Below, in pieces: positions 1-9,400 of a DNA stretch of 64,000 nucleotides (within the stretch, counting starts at the first letter, position 1; every line of letters starts with the position of its first letter). This DNA is from Sarcomyxa edulis (taxonomy: Eukaryota; Basidiomycota; Agaricomycetes; Agaricales; Mycenaceae): positions 1-64,000 of the forward strand of contig QUOL01000020.1 in assembly GCA_009761415.1 (NCBI GenBank), given 5' to 3'. The notes below the pieces were generated by a model. It was given only the letters and a program-made list of their open reading frames with translations. It did no database searches and was not told the DNA's origin. A program made the translations under genes and the position numbers.

Positions 1-3000
1 AACAGCTCAACCTACGCTGAAGACGGTGGGGTTCTAGCGGAACCCTTACCTCACGTCAGGTTTGTTGCTCGATCCCTATTAGAAGTTGTTTTATACGCGG
101 TCCGTCAACTACCTGAAGACTATCGCATGCAAGTCGACAGTCAGCAATTACTTGACAGTATCACCCTCGAATCGAATGGGCATCGCCAAACCACTGGACT
201 CTGGGACTTGGCTCCCGGCTGGGCGCGTGTCCCAGATGCGCCTCTCCTTCCTGGCGGTCTACCACTTCTACAGCCTCAAGATGCTGTACGCGAAGCCCAG
301 GTACACAAATGGGCAAAATTCCATCAGAAAATTGCAGAGACCGTTCCGAGAGCTGTTGCAAAGGGAGACACAATGCCTTATGTGTTTTCCCCAAAGTCGG
401 TGAAACCTGTCTATTATGAATACGACGACGACGACGGTTTCATTACGGACAAGTCGCAACGTCAGGTAGCAACAAAAATGCGAGCTGATCAGGAGGTTGA
501 TACATTCCGAGGTCCTCGACCTTCAAATTCTCGAGCTCCTAGTGCGTATATCTTAGTTTGTTTACCCCGTTCGATTCTAATTATTTCACAGAGTCTACCT
601 CTGCTAGCAAAAAGAGGAAAGGTGCATTGTCTTCCGTCTATTCTCTTTTGCTTGTCTTATATTTGGCAGGTACTACTGATGGGGCAAACTCGTCACCATC
701 AAAACAATCCAAACGTCTCAAACGTTCAATCCCTGCCACCGTACATTCATCCGATGACGAGGGCTCTAATACGCCCGTACGCAGTCGTCCCAACAGCACT
801 CGTCAAAAGGGTCATCCGTCTACCTCCAAGAAATCCAGTATGTTATCTTTCTTTCTTTCCAATCATGCACTTGTCGCTAACGCGTATTTGGCAGTGCTTG
901 TTGTGCCTTCCAGTGATGATGAGGAAGAGGAACGTGATCGTATTGCGTTGAGAGGCCTCCCATACGGCTTTAGTGAGTCTGTCGTTCTTTGCCTACCTCT
1001 CTGTTTGGCTCATTCATATCTTGGTTTAGGGCGTAGCTTTGATGTGGAGTCTGAATCTGGTCATTCAAATGGCATACAAAGTCCTGCCGTTCCTTCCAGT
1101 GATCCTGAAGCGGATGGTGAATGGTATGAGAGCGATGGTATGTCTTCCCCTTATAGTTTTTGCCAGTATTTTTATGAATTTACTTCAGCCACTACACGTC
1201 ATACTCGCGGCACCCATCATGACGCTTTGGCCTTAGACGAAGAGGATTCTATGTTCTGTACGTAGTATTTTTTGCAATACATGTTTACTTCGGTCACTCA
1301 AGCGTTCATCTAGCTACACCTCTATTCAGAAAATTGACTCTGAATAATATTGACTCTGAGCAAATCAGCGTCGAGAGGGCCTGCATCTCAAGTTCACGGA
1401 CCAACGTACCTCACAAGTCTGACCGCGAATCCGCCCACATTATAAACCAGTTCTATGGAACTTTGTCCAGTGATCCATCGTCTCTGGGTATGCCGCTACT
1501 CATATCCTCATTATGGCCGGTACTTGCCACAAAACTACAACAGTCAGTCGACAAAGAAATCACCGCGCGTATTGCTCACCGGGACATCATGTTCGCCACG
1601 CTATCTGCATGGACCTGGCTTGAAGATCATTGTGTCAAGGTCATCGCTGACTACCTAATGGGACGTCCTGTACCTGAGACATGGGTGGTTCAGCTGACCG
1701 AGTATATCCTACTCTTGGTCCAAACCAGGGCGCCCAATCGTGACATCCACCCATCAAGATTCTCCAGCCAACTTCCAGGCGAAGTGTTCCACTACACCCT
1801 TACTGGACACCGATATCTGGATTCAATCCAACAGATTCTCCTTACCACAAGGACAACATTGGAAATCGTCCAAACTTGGTTAGGATTTCCTACAGGAAAA
1901 AACAGTCGGTCGCAGGGACTGTTTTTAATATTGTTGGTACGTTTGTGCGGCCACGATATTCTTTTCCTCGACTCCATATGGTCAGCCTATAACAATATAT
2001 GCCGACAAGTTCTCATGCTTCCCGCGCCACCTTCTGCGTCATCGCTGAACATCTCCCTCTTCGATCCATTTGTGAAGGCTCTGAAATCCCACCCTATACA
2101 TTCGCAACATTCTTCTCATCGTTTGTCTCTTGACTTAATGACCAGACACATTCATCTCTACATGTATCATCGGTCCAGCATTGCCCAGCACATCAACCCG
2201 ATCACTAAACGTATAACTTACACAGACCCTGAAGATCCGACCGGAACTTTGTCCTATGTCCTGTTATATCTTCGCCAACTTTCACCGCTACTACCTGGTC
2301 ACCCTCTCCTCGAGGAATCCGCCATGACTCCTCTCCAGTATGCTGTCCACCATAATCGTGATCGTCTACTTCCCTTCCGTGAACGGGCGCCTACAAGAAT
2401 CAATTTCTTAGCAGCGGATGGACCTTATACGTCTAACGTTGTTCGTACTCGGAGCGGGTTTTTTAGCGCTTTGATCATGCGTGGAATAACATTCAACACC
2501 GAGTTCTCTAGAACAAAACAATCCCTGTTCAAAGACATCGACGAATGGGACAACTACATTTCCGCGTTCGCCAATTATCCACCGACCTTCTCATGTAATA
2601 CGCGTGCCTATGGAACTCCCATTGGAGGACGATCCATTGGTCTGGCGGATGGATACTGGAACGCCACGTTGGAAGGGGAAACCTGGTCAGACTTTGTTGG
2701 GACTCACACCATTCCCTTTGACGATTGTGTCCGTTTCCTTCTGCGCTCAGATCCTACCAAGCACTTCCTTGAGATTGGTCCATTCATTGCCTATCTCACA
2801 GCGGTCGATTTCTCATACGCAGGGGTGGTTGATGTGCCATCTACGGACGACATGGGCAAGATCATTCGGAATATCAATCGAGGCGCAGCAGCTGGGTTAG
2901 AATCACTTGGATTGATCCCTCGGCGACCGATTACTGCTGCAGGTAGTATTGGAAAGTCAACCGTTGGCGCCTGTCAGATGGGATTTTCCCGTATGCAGAC

Positions 3001-3139
3001 TTTCCTCGGGCATCATTTCACAGACGCGGAGAAAGAAGACATGGTATTCGATGATTTTCTAGGTGAGAACACCTTATGCAAGCTCCAAAGAGCCATCAAT
3101 CTTGGTTTATTCAATGTACCTACTATTACTCTCTCTTAA
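1..3139 (+). CDS. Unclassified multi-exon fungal protein, 5' end outside the window
   Basis: I do not recognise this family. The frame is open from base 1, so the start lies to the left. Seven exons can be joined in one frame: 1-541, 592-621, 670-837, 895-972, 1030-1137, 1189-1257 and 1314-3139, separated by introns of about 48-57 nt with GT/AG ends. They give at least 939 residues. The first third is low-complexity, basic and acidic in turn, with repeated SSDDE/SSDPE-type patches and a KKRK stretch that could be a nuclear localisation signal. The last 600 residues are a globular, mostly helical region in one long exon with no motif I can name. It ends only about 290 bp before the Helitron ORF, so it could be host sequence or part of another repeat family. 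The open frame across all seven joins argues for a functional gene. Confidence is in the gene model, not in a function. Confidence 0.7.
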
Positions 3140-3432
3140 TTAATGTGATAATAATATGTGTGTGTTATTTTCCTTTCCGTTTTCCCCTTGGTGAAATTTC
3201 GGACTTGTAATTTTAAAGCCCTAAGTCTGTTTATATTTATTTACCAGAGGCCCCTTGTGGCTTTGTTGTAGGTTATGTACCAGCACCCTCCGGCCACGGC
3301 CAATATTTAAAGCTGTGACGTGGCATCTGTTGCTTCTTTCCGAACCATCGTCCATCTTCCTCACCGTAAGAAATTTGCCTTGTGTGCCTCTTGCTGTCTA
3401 ATTGACGAGTTGTTCCTTGAGTTTTAGGGAAT

Positions 3433-6400
3433 ATGTTAGTGAAGATTGATATTCAGTTGGTGCTTTGTGCACTAGTTGCATGTACTGGGATACTTATACC
3501 GCACCTGTGTCCTAATGTGTTATATGGCTTCGAAGACATGGTTCCTATGTCTAGAGTTTCATATGGGGCATTACCATCAGAAAATCTAATTCCAATACGT
3601 GTTTCTACCTCATATAATCTCTCTGTTATGGAGCACACTTGTGTCGTCCAAGACTTACTTTTTACCCTGCAGACGGCCGTAACTTGCCTCTCATCAAAAG
3701 CTTCATCCTCATCCCCTCGCTCTGGCAGAGATCTTGCCCGACAGAAATCCTCGTCGTTAAACCCTCGCTCTGGCAGAGATCTTGCCCGACAATCTTCGTC
3801 GTTAAACCCTCGCTCTGGCAGAGATCTTGCCCGACAGAAATCCTTGTCGTTAAACCTTCGCTTTGGCAAAGACATTGCCCGACAAGACTGCTTGTCGTTA
3901 AATCTCTTTTCTGGCAAAGAACTTGCTCAATGGAAACCCTACCCATTAGACCTCTTTTTTGGCAAAGAAATTGCCCAATGGGAACCCTACCCATCAGACC
4001 TCTTTTTTGGCAAAGAAATTGCCCGACAGCATTTTACATCTCCAAACTTCTCTTTAGGCATAGAACTTGCTACACAGAAGCTTTCCCTCAGTATTTGGCC
4101 ATTATCACTAGGGACGTCAGCAGATGCTAGTTACATGCTTTCTTGTACCAACCTGCCAGTGTATCTCTCCAATTGGAATATATATAGCCAGATTGCATAT
4201 ACAATCATACACAACTATATGTATACAATAATAGCTACATGTGGCCGTATACTGTATTCAATCTGTCAACAAGAGTCTGAGGTTTGGTTCTGCATTTTGG
4301 GACAGTTATCATGTAATTATCTTCAATCTCTGACCTTTATGGTTATTAAATGTCGGTTATTGAACCTTTGTTGCATTAGAAATACTTATCGTAAGCATGA
4401 CTTCCTAGTTATGGCTTCCAAACTACGTGCTAATGTGATGATATTATATTCCTATACTTTTCGACACAGGCTTTTCACTAGTGTCCTCAAATTGATGACT
4501 GTTATATCTATAATTGAACTACTTATCTTGTCTAATGGGAGAACTGATGTTACTAACATCTGTGAATATTCTGACTATGCTCATGTAAGAGGAGGAGCAT
4601 CTGCCCGAGGATTGAAATTATGGAGTGCAGATAGCATCCGGCCATATGCAGTCAACTATATCAAGGTTAAAGTTGCTGAAGATGCTGATAAGTTCAAGTT
4701 TGTTGGGTATATGTCAAAGGAGAAAGCTATTCAGTATAATGTACTGCATCCGTCACATGCTGTCGTGGATATTGATATATCTATACTATCCAATTCTTTG
4801 GCTAAGAAGGATATGTTCACAGTATGCAACAGCCATAAGATATCAGTGTTATCTATGTCCACACTGGCTGTATTACGGAACACCTTACACAATCACAACT
4901 GTGATAAATGCGATGAACAATTTGTATCAGTGTTTGAGCCAATTAGTATTGTTGGTAGAAAAGAGACCAATCAAAAATATAACAAAAAACGCAAGTCCAA
5001 CAATAAACACCAGCTGTACAGTCCTGCTTATCAGCGGAATAAAAAAGCCAAGCAAGAAGAGAGTAAAATGAGAAAAAAACTAGCTATCAGACGAACCAGA
5101 GCTGCTAAATTTCCTCCACCCCCTCTCTCTGACAAGTTAATGGAAACGATCATATCTAGATTTTGTGCTGATACGTCCCCTGATACTTTCATGGAAGCAG
5201 GATGTGCAGTATGTGGTCAATTGACGCCTGTGACTCAGTTGACTCTTCTGACAGAATTAAATTGTGATTTGAGCATATTGGCAGTGGCTGGTGTAACTAG
5301 ACTGGAGCGTAAGGTTGTGACAGACCCTATTGAGGAGATGAATGGTCCTATATTAGATGAAACTTGTGATCGGATATGTGTTACATGTGAAGGATGTATT
5401 CGTGACGGGAACGTGCCAGTTCATGCTTTGGCAAATGGATTATGGATCGGCAAAATCCCATTAGAATTGCAAGATTTGACTTTTGCTGAGAGAATACTTA
5501 TTGCACGAGTACGTCATAACAAGTGTTTGATGAGAGTGTCGTCTGGGAGGGCAAAAATGTCTGCTAATTGTATCATGTTCTCAAATCCCACCTTGAAAGT
5601 CTATAAAATATTACCGCCTAGTCATGAGGAACTCGATGAAGTGTTGGCATTTATATACACAGGATCTGCTCAACCGACAGAAGATGACTTCAAGCGGACA
5701 CCTATGCTTGTACGTCGTAACAAAGTTGCTGTTGCTTTGAGATGGTTGAAATTGAATCATATTGACTATGGTGACCTGATAATATCCCAGGATAATTTAG
5801 ACTCATATCCTCTGAATGGTGTACCTGTCACAGTGGATTATAAGATATTTGAGGATAATGTTGTTTCCAATAAATTGCCAGATGCCATGAGTTCACATGA
5901 TAATGAAATGGAAGAAGGAACCGAGTCTGGTCCGTGTACATTTGCGGTGCATGGTCTTACCGGTGATGAGTATGAGAATCTTTCAATGAGTGCAATCAAA
6001 ATCAGAGCACTTGAGCATCTTGCCAAAGATGGTCACACTTTGGGCATTGGGCATGCAGAAACACCACAATCAATGTACGATAATCCACAAGCATATCCTC
6101 AGATGTTTCCTTGGCTGTTTCCTTTTGGTCATGGAGGTATAGGCAATTCTTTAATCCAGAAGAAAATGGGAGAGTCTGCTCAAAAGAAACATTATCTAAT
6201 GCATCATGATAAACGGTTTCAAATGGACCTATATTTTCCCATGATAGCATTCAACCATGAACAGATCAAAGGCGGTGTGACGGGTAGTGTTATACTAGCA
6301 AAGCGCCAGAAATTTGCTCACATCTCCAATAGATTGCTCAATATTGCGCCTGATGTACTAACAGATCTGGCTACACGTATGATTAGTGGTGAGAGGGTTA

Positions 6401-9400
6401 AGCCGGTAAATTCGGAAGAGCAAGCTTGTTTTGACCTGTTAGAAGATTTGGATCACGTTGGTGGTCATGTCAAAGGTTCATTGACTTCTAAGAAATACAT
6501 GCGTAACGAAATATGGTCTCTCATATCTTTTTTGGGTGCACCTTCCTGGTTTATCACATTTTCGCCCGCAGACAACTCACATCCGATATGCTTATACTTT
6601 GCTGATTCAGAGGAAGTGTTCAAACCCGCAATTAGATTAGCGGATGAACGAAATCTTCTTGTAGCCAGGAATCCTGTTGCTGCAGCTCGCTTCTTCGATT
6701 TCATGGTCAAGATGTTCATCAAACATATACTTGGTGTTGATGAAAGTCATCCTGGAATATACGGCAAAACGTCAGGTTATTATGGAACTGTAGAGCAACA
6801 AGGGCGTCTTACATTACATCTGCATCTACTATTATGGATCAAGGGTGCTCTTTCACCACAAGAAATCAGAAAAAGACTCATGGACAGAGATTCCCCATTT
6901 CAAAAAGAATTGATTGCCTATCTTGAGAGTGTGCATGTTGGAGAATTCCTAACGGGAAAGATGGCAGACATAAAGTCCAAAGTCCCATATGTTCCTCCTT
7001 CCACAAAAGGTATTCATAGAATCATAGAGCCAACCATAGCTCCTCCTCACTCAAATTATCAAAACCCCACCCAGACATTACCAGAAGCACCACCAGCAAG
7101 ATGCCAAAGAAATGCTTGTATAAAATGTACAAAGTGCTCCAATGTAAAGTCGTGGTGGAGCAAGTTTAAAGAGACTGTGGACGATTTGATATTCAGATCC
7201 AATGTACATACATGTCGTGATGCATCAGAAACAGCTGATGCACCAAATATAGCAGAGCTTGATGGAGGGTCAAAAAAGCCCAAGAAAAAAGCTGCAAAAT
7301 TCGAAGTCAAGGGATGTACAAAAGCAGACGGTAGTTGTTCTGCAAGGTTTCCACGAGAGGTGGTAGAAGTCTCTTCGGTTGATCCTAAAGACGGTTACTT
7401 GCATATCAAGAAGTTAGAGCCAATGGTTAACACTCTGACACCAGGTGTTACTTTTCTTCTGAGATGTAACTCTGACGTCACTAGTTTGCTTTCTGGAACA
7501 GCGATCAAGGCGATTGTTGCATATATATCGGACTACGTTACAAAACAAAGCTTAAAGACCTACCAAATCTTTGCTGCTGTCAAACATATATTTGAGAAAA
7601 ACTCTGATGTGATGTCTGGAACATCTGCACGAAAAGAAGTTGCGCGTCGTCTAATGTTACAAATTGTCAATTCATTGACTTCAAAACTTGAGATAGGAAG
7701 TCCGATGGCTTCAATGTATCTGTTAGGAAACCCTGATCACTATACTGGCCATACATTTGTAGTTTTTTGGTGGAAATCATATGTATCTCGAGTGATGGAT
7801 GCTTGGAAACCAGAGAGCAATGAATTATCAAATAATGTAGATCTGTCAGAGCATGTGCTTGATAAGGTTATCATTAAGAAAGAAGGAGATACATATATTG
7901 GTTCTTCAGTAGTAGATGATTATATATACAGGCCTGACCGATATGAAAACATGTCATTGTATGAGTGGATCCAGACTTCTGACAAGAAAAAGAGATCCCG
8001 AGTGGAGATGGAAGAATTTCGGACTAGTTTGAACATTCCAGATGAGATAATTTCAGAAGAGGATGACGTAGATCAATCAGACGGTGACACCGAGGATGAA
8101 TATGAAGAATATTACGAATCTACGGAGGATGCTGCAGATCAATATCTTGACCTTGAAGAGGACAATTGGTATGATGATCAGAAATCTTCTTCTGCTTCAC
8201 CAAGGTGTAAAAGATATGCTTTTGAAGTGAATCATCCACAATACTTCACACACTCTGTTGTGTGCCGTAGAAACAGACTTGACACGGTGCCTAATTTTGT
8301 TGGTGGATCGTTACCAAGATGTGATCAAGGTGATAGAGAATACTATTGCTGTACCATGCTTACATTGTTCAAACCTTGGAGAAATGGATCTACACTAAAA
8401 GGAGAAGTGCAGTCATGGGATCATACATTCACAACATATAAGTTTACAAAGCGCCAGACTGAGTTAATTGCAAACTTTAATATTCGGTACGAATGTAATG
8501 ATGCAAGAGATGACTATCACGCAAAAATGAAAATGAAAAACAAAGGAGGACAAGACTCTTTCCCGGGTCATAGAGATCATATTTTTGGGTACAGTGATGA
8601 TGCATTGAACGACATGAATGGTACCCATTTTGGAATGGATGAATTTCTAGCAGACGGAGATGGTGGAGAGACTTCAATGGAAGAACTGCTATTTCCTGGC
8701 CCCAAATTCTCCAGACAACTTAGAGACATGAAATTGATAGAACAGATAGCAAAAGGAGCTGGATGGTTGAACCCTAGTCCAGATGGAGTTGATATGGTGG
8801 ATACGAACATCTATCAACCAGAGAAATATCTGACAGCTAGTAAATGGAAGTCTGTTGTACAGGAAGAACGACAAAACTTGTTGAAAGCTCGCTTGAAGAA
8901 CTTACCAGACATTTTAGAAAATGATACTCAATCCTTACATGAAGTCAAGACAAGTAAACCAGATGATGTGAGAATCTTGGAAGCAGACTACTTCAATAAA
9001 AACTTCAAGGCTCAGCAAAAAGAAACACAAGAATTGATTGACCATACTGCCAAGGAATTTGATCTGAACGAGGAGCAAGAACGAGCTTTCCGTATTGTAG
9101 CTAATCACGCATCGTCTCCCAACGTAAAACAGCTTAAGATGTACTTGGGTGGAATGGGTGGAACTGGCAAATCCCGAGTTATATTGTCTCTCATCCAATT
9201 TTTCAATAAGCGGAAAGAATCTCATCGATTTCTGGTGGTTGCTCCAACAGGTACTGCCGCTGCGTTATTGAACGGCTCTACTTATCATTCTGTATTTGGA
9301 GTTCGGACAGGTGCAGGCGCGGAAGGTGTCAAAAATGTTTCATCATCAATAGCCCAAGTTCGGGAAAGGTTGCAAGGTGTGGAGTACATTTTTCTAGATG

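Noticed and set aside
3453..4130. Long alternative ORFs on both strands inside the start of the Helitron ORF
   Set aside because: They follow from the 48-bp repeat keeping all frames open; they have no promoter or family similarity.
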